Positions 54,805-63,582 of a stretch of 64,000 nt of DNA are shown piece by piece. The stretch is taken from positions 1 through 64,000 of the forward strand of contig JAGYJQ010000005.1 in assembly GCA_018401935.1 (NCBI GenBank). The letters run 5' to 3'. The notes beneath the pieces are model-generated. The model ran no database searches and was not told the DNA's origin. It was given only the letters and a program-made list of their open reading frames with translations. The DNA is from Balneolaceae bacterium (GTDB lineage Bacteria; Bacteroidota; Rhodothermia; Balneolales; Balneolaceae). Position numbers and translations under genes: made by a program. Numbering within the stretch: the first letter of the stretch is position 1; every line of letters begins with the position of its first letter.

Positions 54805-55173
54805 ATGAATACCGCCAAAAAAATGACTACAACGGAACTTGGCCGTCAGGCAGAGCAGATAGTGTGTCGCTATTTTGAGGACTTGGGTGCGGTCATTTTA
54901 GAACAGAATCTACGGGTGAAAAAGTATGAAATAGACCTTATTGTTGACTTGAAGGGACTTTTAGTAGTGGTTGAAGTTAAAATGAGACGCAGCAATCAAT
55001 TTGGCAGACCAAGAGAGCATTTACATTCGGATCAATTTTATAGGATAGCTTCGGCTTATGAATGGTGGGCAAGAGGAAAAAAGTTTTGGGACAGAGAGGT
55101 GAGGTTCGATTTAATTGAGTATTATCCTCGAGACAATAGATTAGTACACCTAGAAGATGCTTTTCGCCCTTAA
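54805..55173 (+). CDS. YraN/UPF0102 family putative nuclease
   Basis: This 122-residue protein of the YraN family has the restriction-endonuclease-like fold. LGRQAEQIVCRYFEDLGAVIL, KKYEIDLIVDLKGLLVVVEVKMR (Asp and Glu-x-Lys catalytic-type residues) and VRFDLIEYYP are the conserved blocks. The activity of family members is unproven, and they are often linked to recombination or repair. An internal ATG six codons in would also suit the start. PlsC follows after a 10-bp repeat. Confidence 0.9.
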   Translation: MNTAKKMTTTELGRQAEQIVCRYFEDLGAVILEQNLRVKKYEIDLIVDLKGLLVVVEVKMRRSNQFGRPREHLHSDQFYRIASAYEWWARGKKFWDREVRFDLIEYYPRDNRLVHLEDAFRP

Positions 55174-55179
55174 TCGGCC

Positions 55180-55219
55180 TTAGTTGCTGTTAGTCGCCAT
55201 TAGTCGCATTTAGTTGAAA
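55180..55219. repeat. 10-bp tandem repeat, 4 copies
   Basis: TTAGTTGCTG, TTAGTCGCCA, TTAGTCGCAT and TTAGTTGAAA occupy 55180-55219, ending just before the ATG of the PlsC gene. Confidence 0.9.
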
Positions 55220-55224
55220 ATCCT

Positions 55225-55995
55225 ATGACCGAAAATTTATCCTTTATCGATTACCTTAGAAGTATTCTAGGTATTCTACTCTTTATTGGCCTTTTTTCGC
55301 TGCTCATTCCCATCGTCAGTGTGCTTGTCGTGATCAGTTTAGGCAAATTGACTGACTGGATTTTGGAAAAAGTTGCACCCTTCCTATCAAGAATCGTTCT
55401 TCGGGCGCTGGGTATTACTTTTCGCACCGAATATCACCAAACGAAACTAGAAGATGATTCGATCTTAACAGGCAATGTCCAAACGCCTGCTATATATATA
55501 GTCAACCATGCTAGTACCTTAGATATATTAACTATTCTTGCACTGGGTATTAAACGAGTTCGCTTTGTGGCAAAATGGGAAATGCAATATTTCCCGTTCT
55601 TTTTTCTGTTGGGAAGATTAACTGGGCAGATATTTATTAAACGAGGGAATCGTGAAAAAGCCATTCAAACCCTCCAAAATAACTATGCGAGGGTGCATCG
55701 ATATCGCCGCTCCATTTTAATTGCACCAGAAGGAACACGAAAGCATGAAATGCCCATAGGCCCTTTCAAAAAAGGTGCCTTTCGTATGGCTCTGGACTTA
55801 AGCTACCCTATCGTGCCTGTTTACTTTGAAGGAACGACCAAATTAAGCAAAGGAGGGTCACTAATTACCAAGGCAGGTAACATTACCGCCCATGTACATC
55901 CCTCAATATCAACAAACCAGTGGAACGAGACTACTTTAGAAAAAAACATTGAAGATATTCGTAATAAATATCTTCAATGGAGTACGGGTCTATGA
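55225..55995 (+). CDS. plsC: 1-acyl-glycerol-3-phosphate acyltransferase family protein
   Basis: This 256-residue acyltransferase is anchored by an N-terminal membrane helix (residues 13-39). The catalytic HX4D is NHASTLD (H95 to D100), and the PEGTRK motif (168-173) and KKGAFRMALDL helix complete the LPLAT/PlsC signature. It makes phosphatidic acid from lysophosphatidic acid, or acylates a related lipid. It ends two bases before the stop of a convergent small gene. Confidence 0.92.
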   Translation: MTENLSFIDYLRSILGILLFIGLFSLLIPIVSVLVVISLGKLTDWILEKVAPFLSRIVLRALGITFRTEYHQTKLEDDSILTGNVQTPAIYIVNHASTLDILTILALGIKRVRFVAKWEMQYFPFFFLLGRLTGQIFIKRGNREKAIQTLQNNYARVHRYRRSILIAPEGTRKHEMPIGPFKKGAFRMALDLSYPIVPVYFEGTTKLSKGGSLITKAGNITAHVHPSISTNQWNETTLEKNIEDIRNKYLQWSTGL

Positions 55996-55996
55996 C

Positions 55997-56248
55997 CTAC
56001 TTATCTCTATAAAAATAGATTTTTTTGTTGGTCGAATCTCTACGACTTTTTACAGTGTAATCTTTTTGACGGCAAAATTGATATACAGCCGTTCTCATTG
56101 AGTTTACAGACTTATCGTTACTGTAAGGTACTTCCGCTGCCTGCCCTCCTGGTTTTAACTTTTCAATAGCTTCTAATAATGGCTTAAACTTAGAAGAACG
56201 TTTTTTAGAGGATTTTACAACTGATCGTTTTACGAATTTTATTTCCAT
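55997..56248 (-). CDS. Small basic protein, possible DNA-binding
   Basis: This 83-residue protein starts MEIKFVKRSVVKSSKKR; nine codons upstream another ATG (56275) is open. The sequence is Lys/Ser-rich, then SVNSMRTAVYQFCRQKDYTVKSRRDSTNKKIYFYRDK, which reads like the wing-type domain seen in many short phage and plasmid proteins. I do not recognise a named family. It has no ribosome site of note and lies in an AT-rich stretch convergent with plsC. Confidence 0.6.
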   Translation of the reverse strand: MEIKFVKRSVVKSSKKRSSKFKPLLEAIEKLKPGGQAAEVPYSNDKSVNSMRTAVYQFCRQKDYTVKSRRDSTNKKIYFYRDK

Positions 56249-56275
56249 TTTATTGGTGATATTATAGTAATACAT

Positions 56276-56640
56276 TATAAATAACTGATGTATTAATATA
56301 TTTAAATTTTATTATTTATCAAAAAGTTTACCTATTAGGTTTATAATGATAGCACACACTATTTATAGATTAGTTCTTATAAATTTCTAGCAAAAGTATT
56401 CCATATTTTTAATTTTGATTCCTGTTTTTTTCACCAATCTGTACAAGTACGGGTGAATCCCATCCTATTAAAGGAAACTATTAGCTGATTTTGTCGAAAG
56501 CTATTTATGACGATTTATGGACTTAGAATATTTTTACAAGGCTTTTTCACCTACATCATTTATATTTATAGATTCATACTCTAGATAAATGACAGTGTTT
56601 TACTGTTACAATAAATTCCTGTATCTAAAAGCGAACTCTT
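56276..56640. other. AT-rich 365-bp intergenic region
   Basis: The gap between the small basic gene and the DUF305 gene is very AT-rich. I see no repeat or reading frame I can support. It presumably holds the promoters of both flanking divergent genes. Confidence 0.5.
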
Positions 56641-57639
56641 ATGCGAATTCATATCCTTCCTGTTGTAATACTGTTTTCGATCGGTATTACGGCTTGCTCT
56701 ACCACAAACACCATGCAGAATAACAATCTAAATTCTGCGCCTTCATTGACTGAATCTGAGGAAAACACCTCTACATTAGTGGACAAAAGAGTGGGTAGAA
56801 CTGATCTTAGTGAACTATTTTGGGCTCGCCAGGATAGTGCTAAAATGCAATTCACCCAGCCAGATGTTGACTTTATGGCGGGTATGATCGGGCATCATGC
56901 TCAAGCCCTTATCATGTCAAGCATGGCTAGTGTAAACAACGCAAGCCCTTCTGTTGTCACGTTGACCAAACGAATTATAAATGCCCAAAAAGATGAAATC
57001 GGTATCATGCAACGTTGGTTGCACGACCGAAACCAAATGGTACCTCAAGTTACCATAGACGGGCTTGAGCTTATTATTGAGCCAGGTAGTGAACCTTCAT
57101 TGGTATTTGATTCGGCTCAAGTAGCGCATGCCGTTAAGCATTTTAATAAACACGGTAGCTATATGGATAATGATCACTATCAAATGGAGCATGGAAGCGA
57201 AATGAACCACGAAGGTATGAAACACGGCACTATGGATCATGGCGATACCGAAATGAGCCATGAAGGCATGGAACACGGCACTATGAACCACGAAGGTATG
57301 AAACACGGCACTATGGATCATGGCGATACCGAAATGAGCCATGAAGGCATGGATCATTCAGGCATGCACGATCATTCCAGTATGCCTGGTATGTTAACCC
57401 AAAAACAACTCGAAGAACTAGCCTTAGCAAAAGGAACGGAATTTGACCGGCTCTTTTTAACCTATATGATACAACATCATACCGGAGCCATTATCATGGT
57501 AAAAGATTTGGTTGAAACCGATGGAGCTGCACAGGAAATACAAATTGGCAAGCTTGCAGGTGAAATTAATGTTGACCAGAAAACCGAAATTGAACGCATG
57601 CGTCTCATGCTTATGGAAGTGGTTGGCTTGAGTAACTAA
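56641..57639 (+). CDS. DUF305 lipoprotein with His/Met-rich repeat insert
   Basis: This 332-residue lipoprotein (lipobox ITAC, Cys19) has two DUF305 half-domains. The first is FMAGMIGHHAQALIMSSMA with AQKDEIGIMQRWL (about residues 79-130); the second is FLTYMIQHHTGAIIMVKDL with DQKTEIERMRLML (about 275-328). Between them lies a His/Met/Glu-rich loop (about 180-245) of near-exact 27-residue repeats (NHEGMKHGTMDHGDTE...). The two HH pairs and the His/Met loop suggest a metal ion such as copper, though this is inferred. The gene precedes an LVIVD-repeat lipoprotein. Confidence 0.85.
   Translation: MRIHILPVVILFSIGITACSTTNTMQNNNLNSAPSLTESEENTSTLVDKRVGRTDLSELFWARQDSAKMQFTQPDVDFMAGMIGHHAQALIMSSMASVNNASPSVVTLTKRIINAQKDEIGIMQRWLHDRNQMVPQVTIDGLELIIEPGSEPSLVFDSAQVAHAVKHFNKHGSYMDNDHYQMEHGSEMNHEGMKHGTMDHGDTEMSHEGMEHGTMNHEGMKHGTMDHGDTEMSHEGMDHSGMHDHSSMPGMLTQKQLEELALAKGTEFDRLFLTYMIQHHTGAIIMVKDLVETDGAAQEIQIGKLAGEINVDQKTEIERMRLMLMEVVGLSN
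57205..57366. repeat. In-frame 81-bp tandem repeat, 2 copies, in the DUF305 gene
   Basis: Units at 57205-57285 and 57286-57366 are nearly identical at DNA level and encode 27 residues of His/Met-rich sequence, with a shorter HEGMxHGTM sub-repeat. Confidence 0.93.
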
Positions 57640-57843
57640 ATAAGGGATCGGTAACTTTATCAAATTATAGAATCATATCATTGGCCATTAATCTGAATAG
57701 TTACTCCTTTTTTATACTTGTTCAAGAACCCGCACAACAGACTCACATACAATCCTCCACTCTGACTTTTTTAACTTTTATTTAAAACGAACGTTTAAAA
57801 ACAACAATAACCAATCACAAATCACAAATAAATGACACTATTT

Positions 57844-59832
57844 ATGAATAAAAACCGTGTTAGTTCAGCACTGTGGGTTTCTTTTATAGCAGTAGCTACT
57901 CTTATGAGTTGTAGCTCTTCTCAAGAAACCGCCATGGTTCCTGTTAATGCACCAGAAGTAGCACCGCTTGCAGAAGCAGTGGTACCTACTCCCGATCCTC
58001 GTGTTGGCTTAGATGCGGGTCTTTTTGATGCAGAAGAAGCCGTATGGAACTTAGAGGTTCTTTCGCAAACTCCTCCTCCAGAAAAGTTCATCGGTAAAAC
58101 CAATTCTGATTTAGCTTTCAAGGGTAATTATGCCATTCAAGGAAATTATAATGGTGTAATCGTTTGGGATATCAGCGATCCAGCTAATCCTGTCCTTGTA
58201 AACGATTACGAATGTCCAGCCTCCCAGAGTGATGTTTCTGTGTATGGAAATCTACTTTTTGTGTCAGGCGAAGGACTTGAAGGAAGAATAGACTGTGGTA
58301 CTGAAGGCGTTAGAGAGGCGGTCAGTGAAGTTCGACTTCGTGGGATTCGTATTTTTGACATTACCGACATTCAAAATCCTGAGTATGTTGCTAACGTACA
58401 AACTTGTCGTGGTTCTCACACTCACTCGGTATTAAAAGATCCCAATGACAATGAAAATATCTACGTCTATGTTTCTGGATCGTATGTAGTTCGTCCAGAC
58501 GAAGAATTACCAGGTTGTTCTGACCTTCAACCCGAGGAAGATGCCAACTCGGCTTTATTCCGAATCGAGGTAATCAAAGTACCTTTAGACAGCCCTGAAG
58601 ATGCGGCTATTGTTAGCTCTCCTCGTATATTCGAAGATCTTCAAGCTCCTCCAACTCACGGTTTAGCTCCTGCTGATCTTGCTGCGCTTGAAGCGGCCAA
58701 AGCTGCTGGTGCTTTCACTTACGTACGCGGCGGTACTGAGCGTGTACTTCCTGGTCGTTTTGTTCAAGGACTTTTAGCAAATGTAGTGGAAGAGCGTGGG
58801 GGCGAAGGTGCACCTACTGCAGAAGATTCAACCACACTTCGCGCTAATATTCAGTCCATTATAGATGAGATGTTTGGCGGTGGTGAGGAAGATGTTACGG
58901 CAAGAAGAGGCCCTGATCAATGCCATGATATCACCTTATACCCCGAATTAGGTTTAGCTGGTGGTGCATGCGAGGGATACGGACTGCTTTTAGATATTAG
59001 CGATCCTGCGAATCCTGTGCGTATTGATGCCGTAGCCGATTCAAATTTTGCTTACTGGCATTCGGCGACCTTCAGCAATGATGGTAACACCGTGATTTTC
59101 ACCGACGAGTGGGGTGGTGGTGGTGCGCCTAAGTGCCGTGATACCGACCCAATGGAATGGGGAGCAAACGCCATATTCACCATAGAGAATGGCAAAATGG
59201 TATTCAAGGAATACTACAAAATCCCAGCTCCGCAAACAGTATATGAAAACTGTGTAGCCCATAATGGTTCCTTGATCCCTGTACCTGGTCGTGATATCAT
59301 GGTACAATCGTGGTACCAGGGTGGTATTTCTATTTTTGATTTCACCGACCCTTCTAACCCAGTTGAAATTGCCTTTCATGATTACGGACCCGTTTCCGGT
59401 GAATCAATGGCAATGGGCGGAAGCTGGAGTGTGTACTGGTATAACGGAGTTATTGTAAACTCTGAAATTGCTCGTGGGTTAGATATGTTCAAACTCACTC
59501 CAAGCCCATTCATGACAGAGAATGAGATTGCTGCAGCGAACACGGTTCAATGGGAATACCTTAACGCTCAAGGTCAGCCTAAAATCTATTGGCCAGCCAC
59601 CTTTCACCTAGCCAAAGCATATGTAGATCAGCTGGATCGTGACGGAGAACTGAACGACGCTGAGATAATGGAGATTCGCCAATCTATTGCTCGCGCGGAA
59701 ATGGCGAATGAACGTAAGCAGGCAAGTATGCTAGAAGATTTATCGGAAAGCGTATCTGCTAAAGCAGCTAACTCTGCAAACCCAACTAAAGTGGCTGCCC
59801 TTGCGGAAGCGCTAAAGAACTTAGCTGGATAA
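57844..59832 (+). CDS. LVIVD-repeat lipoprotein
   Basis: This is a 662-residue lipoprotein (lipobox LMSC near residue 23). The fold is a beta-propeller of LVIVD repeats (GVIVWDISDPANPVLVNDY, GIRIFDITDIQNPEYVANV, GYGLLLDISDPANPVRID and GISIFDFTDPSNPVEIAFH). Conserved His/Cys clusters occur in TCRGSHTHSVLKD, DQCHDITLYPE, FAYWHSATFSNDG and NCVAHNGSL. A Lys/Glu-rich C-terminus follows. ATG 57832 (MTLFMNKN) is an alternative start. It follows the DUF305 gene after about 200 bases, then ends at a terminator. Confidence 0.85.
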   Translation: MNKNRVSSALWVSFIAVATLMSCSSSQETAMVPVNAPEVAPLAEAVVPTPDPRVGLDAGLFDAEEAVWNLEVLSQTPPPEKFIGKTNSDLAFKGNYAIQGNYNGVIVWDISDPANPVLVNDYECPASQSDVSVYGNLLFVSGEGLEGRIDCGTEGVREAVSEVRLRGIRIFDITDIQNPEYVANVQTCRGSHTHSVLKDPNDNENIYVYVSGSYVVRPDEELPGCSDLQPEEDANSALFRIEVIKVPLDSPEDAAIVSSPRIFEDLQAPPTHGLAPADLAALEAAKAAGAFTYVRGGTERVLPGRFVQGLLANVVEERGGEGAPTAEDSTTLRANIQSIIDEMFGGGEEDVTARRGPDQCHDITLYPELGLAGGACEGYGLLLDISDPANPVRIDAVADSNFAYWHSATFSNDGNTVIFTDEWGGGGAPKCRDTDPMEWGANAIFTIENGKMVFKEYYKIPAPQTVYENCVAHNGSLIPVPGRDIMVQSWYQGGISIFDFTDPSNPVEIAFHDYGPVSGESMAMGGSWSVYWYNGVIVNSEIARGLDMFKLTPSPFMTENEIAAANTVQWEYLNAQGQPKIYWPATFHLAKAYVDQLDRDGELNDAEIMEIRQSIARAEMANERKQASMLEDLSESVSAKAANSANPTKVAALAEALKNLAG

Positions 59833-59859
59833 TTGCTAATTAGCTTTTAGTCTTTTCTA

Positions 59860-59892
59860 AAGCCTCAATCCATTCGGATTGGGGCTTTTTTT
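59860..59892 (+). terminator. Terminator of the DUF305-LVIVD region
   Basis: Stem AAGCCTCAATCC/GGATTGGGGCTT (59860-59871 with 59876-59887), loop ATTC, one T-G pair, then a T run. Confidence 0.93.
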
Positions 59893-59937
59893 ATGTACAT
59901 TATGTCGATTGATTAGTGCACCCAATTAACAACAGAT

Positions 59938-62900
59938 ATGATGGCCTTACTATGTCGAGTAATGATCTTAGCGGTCCTGTTTCTAGTCTTCTTTGTAACG
60001 GCCAAGGATGGACTTGCACAGCTCCGTATAAATGAACTAAGCGCAAGTAATTCTTCGGTGCTACAAGACGAAGATGGGGACTTTAGCGATTGGATAGAGC
60101 TACATAATCCCACAACCGATACACTCTATTTGTCGAATCTATTTTTAAGTGACGATCATCAAGACCTGCAAAAATTCGCCCTACCTCCTGTATACATCCC
60201 GCCTTCGGGTTATCATGTTATATTCGCCTCTGACAAAAATCGTCTACCCTCCTTTAAAGCATGGGAAACCACTATAAAAGACGGTAGTGAGGTTCGTTAC
60301 ATCCTACCCAATGCCTTAACGTCTAGTCGATGGATAGAACCTGATTTTAACGATATTAGCTGGGCCCAAGGGGTATTCGGTTTGGGTTATGGCGATGACG
60401 ATGACGCCACTGAAGTGCCTTCGGGCACTCTATCTGTATTTACCAGGAGTTCATTCACGATTTCAGATCCCTCCGCCATCATTGATATGATGCTCCATAT
60501 CGATTATGATGACGCTTTTGTAGCCTATCTAAACGGCGTTGAAATTGCTAGAGCTAATATAACGGGAGAAGCCCCTCTTCCCTACAATGCACCCGCGGAC
60601 AATTATACTGAGCCCCGCCTCCCCTATGGCAATCCACTCTGGTCAGCTTCGATGACGGAGCATCTATCTTTACTTAAAACCGGAGAAAACATCCTTGCCA
60701 TACAAGTGCACAATTTTAATAGCACGAGCTCGGATCTTAGTCTTCGCCCATTTTTAAGCCTGGGTTATACCCAAGCTCCTTCCCCCTCTGTTGGCCCTGC
60801 CAATCTAGTCGAATTACCAAAAGAGGACATCGGATACATTCATACTAATTTCAAACTAAGTTCCTCTGGTGAAACCGTCTATCTTTCTACCGCCGAGGGA
60901 GCGTTTGTGGATAGCTTAGCCTTTCCACCCTTATTAGTCGACGAATCTTTTGGGCGAATTAGCAATGAAGCCGATGGGGTTATTTTCAACATTCCCACGC
61001 CTAACTACCCCAACGTAACCCAAGGCTACACCAAGCGTCTCACCTTTCCAGAATTAAGTCACTATGGTGGTTTTTATTCAGAAGCTATAGAACTCAAAGC
61101 CTTTTTTGGGGTTAATCCCACCGCTATCTACTACACCCTTGATGGTTCCACCCCTACCCAAAGTGACCAACGATTACCCTCCGACGGACTTAGCATAAAC
61201 GAAACAACGGTTGTTCGTTTGAGGGCCATAGAGCCGAACGCTTTGCCCAGCCCAGTACATACCGAAACCTTTTTTATTAACGAACAACACAACTTACCCG
61301 TTGTGTCTGTTTCAACGGATCCCAAATATTTATGGAGTGATACCGAAGGAATTTATGTAGTAGGAACGAACGGAACAGGTGGAAATGGTCACGATAACGC
61401 CAATTGGAACCAAGACTGGGAAATTCCTATTGGCTTTGAGCTGTATGATCAAAATAAAGTGAAACAAATCGAAACCGGTGCTGGTGCCAAAATAATGGGA
61501 GGTTGGAGTCGCTTGAACCCCATGAAGTCACTATCTATTTTTTTCCGCTCGGAATATGGGCTTGGTGAAATTGAGTACAAGTTGTTCGAAAATAAAGATA
61601 TTAGCCGTTTCGAGTCTATTGTCCTACGAAATGCCGGCAATGATTTTACTTCGCAAGGCAATGCCATGATGCGAGATGGACTCATGCAAACCCTTGTTCA
61701 TAATACCGAAATAGATGGCTTGGGCTTTCAACCAGCAGTGGTTTACCTAAATGGAGAATACTGGGGAATACATAATATTCGCGAAAAAATTAATGAGCAT
61801 TATGTCGAGAGTAATAGTGGCGTTGATTCCGATAACATTGACCTACTCTACAATGGCTCGGGACTCAATTACTTTGCAGCTTCTCATGGGACGGCCGAAC
61901 AGTACGACGCACTTATCGAATATGTTCAACGGAGCAACCTGCTTTTTCCTGGCTTTTTTACCAAGGTGGAAGGGATGATGGATATGGATAATTATATCGA
62001 TTATGTGGTCGCTCAAATCTATTATGCCAACACCGATTGGCCTGGTAACAACACTAAATTGTGGCGTGAACGAAGCCAAACAGGTAAGTGGCGCTGGATA
62101 CTCTACGATACTGATTTTGGATTTAACTTAACCTATGGAGGGCAATCTTGGCACAACACCCTGGATTTCGCATTAGAACCCAACGGTCCCGGCTGGCCCA
62201 ATCCACCCTGGTCCACCTTATTACTTCGTGAACTTTTTGACAGCGCCGAATTCAGAACACGTTTTGTTAATAGAACGGCCGATTTTATCAATACCTCTTT
62301 CAAACCTGATCATGTGCATGGGGTAATCGACTCTCTGGCAGGTCTAATGTATACCGAAATGCCTCGTCATATGGCCAATGTAACTCGAAGCGGTGCTTGG
62401 GGTGGCTCTATGAATGAATGGTATAACCAATTGACCAGCCTAAAAAACTTTGGATCAGATAGGCCTGCCTACATAGAGCAGTATTATACCCAAGCTCGCA
62501 ATCAAGGAGGGCATTTAGAGGTTGGGCCACTCACGAGCACCAGCGTACAAATTAATGATCCGCAAAGAGGGCAAATTCAGTTAAATCGCCTATCAATAGA
62601 GCAAGCTCAATGGACCGGCGAATATTTTGGTGGAGTGGATATTCCGGTTCGAGCAATCCCTCGGAATGGCTTCGAGTTTTCTGGTTGGACGGGTGATATC
62701 GTTTCCTCTGAATCAGCTATTACCATTGAAGCAGGAATGAACATAACCGCACATTTTAGCCCTTCGACCGACACTCTAGGCTTGGTCATTAGTGAGATCA
62801 TGTACAACGCTAACAACTCGCAGGATTCGGAAGATTGGATTGAACTATACAATGGGAAAAATAGCTCCTTAGATATAACTGACTGGGTAGTGAAAGACGA

Positions 62901-63552
62901 GGATAACAGCCATGAATTTCGTTTCGCGCCCGGCACTACCTTACAGGCAAATGAGTATGCCGTTATAGTACGAGATAGTGTCTTGTTTAAAAATATCTAT
63001 ACCCATCCGGTTAGAATGCTAGGACAAATGGATTATGGGCTAGCCGGTAGTGGCGATCAGGTCCGTCTATTTGACGCCTTCGGCTCACTCATTGACTCTG
63101 TTGAGTACGATGATGCTGCCCCTTGGCCATTAGCCGCTGACGGAGATGGGTACAGTCTGGAACTCATCGATCTAAGCTCGGATAATTCCCTTCCTCAGTC
63201 ATGGAGAGCCTCCAATAATCTATTAGGTAGTCCTGGCCTACTCAATGGATTAGCTACCTCAAGCGAAGCTAATGCCCCTGATAAACCCATCCAATTCGAA
63301 CTTAATCAAAACTATCCAAACCCGTTTAACCCAACAACAAACATAAACTATCAGCTTGCCGAGGCTGCAGAAGTTCGCTTACAGGTATTTGATATGTTGG
63401 GAAGAAATGTTGCAACGCTTGTGAACGAAAGGATGTCGTCAGGAAGTTACACAGCTACTTTTGATGCTTCTCAATTATCTTCAGGAATGTACATTTATAG
63501 ATTAGAGGCAGGAAGTTTTGTACAGACTAGAAAGCTGATTTTGATAAAATAA
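59938..63552 (+). CDS. Giant secreted CotH-like kinase with multiple lamin-tail domains
   Basis: This 1204-residue exported protein has a signal peptide cut near GLAQ (residue 28), then a lamin-tail domain (LRINELSASNSSVLQDEDGDF). A galactose-binding-like module (IDMMLHIDYDDAFVAYLNG) and a chitobiase-like beta domain (AIYYTLDGSTPTQSD) follow. Next is the CotH kinase-like domain (ETGAGAKIMGGWSR, NGEYWGIHNIREKINEHY, RWILYDTDFGFN). An InlB-like repeat, a second lamin-tail domain (LVISEIMYNANNSQDSEDWIELYN) and a sorting domain (LNQNYPNPFNPTT, ending TRKLILIK) complete it. Function is unknown. Compare the smaller CotH protein at 47019. Confidence 0.88.
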   Translation: MMALLCRVMILAVLFLVFFVTAKDGLAQLRINELSASNSSVLQDEDGDFSDWIELHNPTTDTLYLSNLFLSDDHQDLQKFALPPVYIPPSGYHVIFASDKNRLPSFKAWETTIKDGSEVRYILPNALTSSRWIEPDFNDISWAQGVFGLGYGDDDDATEVPSGTLSVFTRSSFTISDPSAIIDMMLHIDYDDAFVAYLNGVEIARANITGEAPLPYNAPADNYTEPRLPYGNPLWSASMTEHLSLLKTGENILAIQVHNFNSTSSDLSLRPFLSLGYTQAPSPSVGPANLVELPKEDIGYIHTNFKLSSSGETVYLSTAEGAFVDSLAFPPLLVDESFGRISNEADGVIFNIPTPNYPNVTQGYTKRLTFPELSHYGGFYSEAIELKAFFGVNPTAIYYTLDGSTPTQSDQRLPSDGLSINETTVVRLRAIEPNALPSPVHTETFFINEQHNLPVVSVSTDPKYLWSDTEGIYVVGTNGTGGNGHDNANWNQDWEIPIGFELYDQNKVKQIETGAGAKIMGGWSRLNPMKSLSIFFRSEYGLGEIEYKLFENKDISRFESIVLRNAGNDFTSQGNAMMRDGLMQTLVHNTEIDGLGFQPAVVYLNGEYWGIHNIREKINEHYVESNSGVDSDNIDLLYNGSGLNYFAASHGTAEQYDALIEYVQRSNLLFPGFFTKVEGMMDMDNYIDYVVAQIYYANTDWPGNNTKLWRERSQTGKWRWILYDTDFGFNLTYGGQSWHNTLDFALEPNGPGWPNPPWSTLLLRELFDSAEFRTRFVNRTADFINTSFKPDHVHGVIDSLAGLMYTEMPRHMANVTRSGAWGGSMNEWYNQLTSLKNFGSDRPAYIEQYYTQARNQGGHLEVGPLTSTSVQINDPQRGQIQLNRLSIEQAQWTGEYFGGVDIPVRAIPRNGFEFSGWTGDIVSSESAITIEAGMNITAHFSPSTDTLGLVISEIMYNANNSQDSEDWIELYNGKNSSLDITDWVVKDEDNSHEFRFAPGTTLQANEYAVIVRDSVLFKNIYTHPVRMLGQMDYGLAGSGDQVRLFDAFGSLIDSVEYDDAAPWPLAADGDGYSLELIDLSSDNSLPQSWRASNNLLGSPGLLNGLATSSEANAPDKPIQFELNQNYPNPFNPTTNINYQLAEAAEVRLQVFDMLGRNVATLVNERMSSGSYTATFDASQLSSGMYIYRLEAGSFVQTRKLILIK

Positions 63553-63582
63553 ATTTTTTGAACTTATAAAGTATTATTAATT

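Noticed and set aside
57097-57357. Antisense repetitive frame over the DUF305 His/Met repeat
   Set aside because: Its repeats merely mirror the 81-bp coding repeat of the plus-strand gene.
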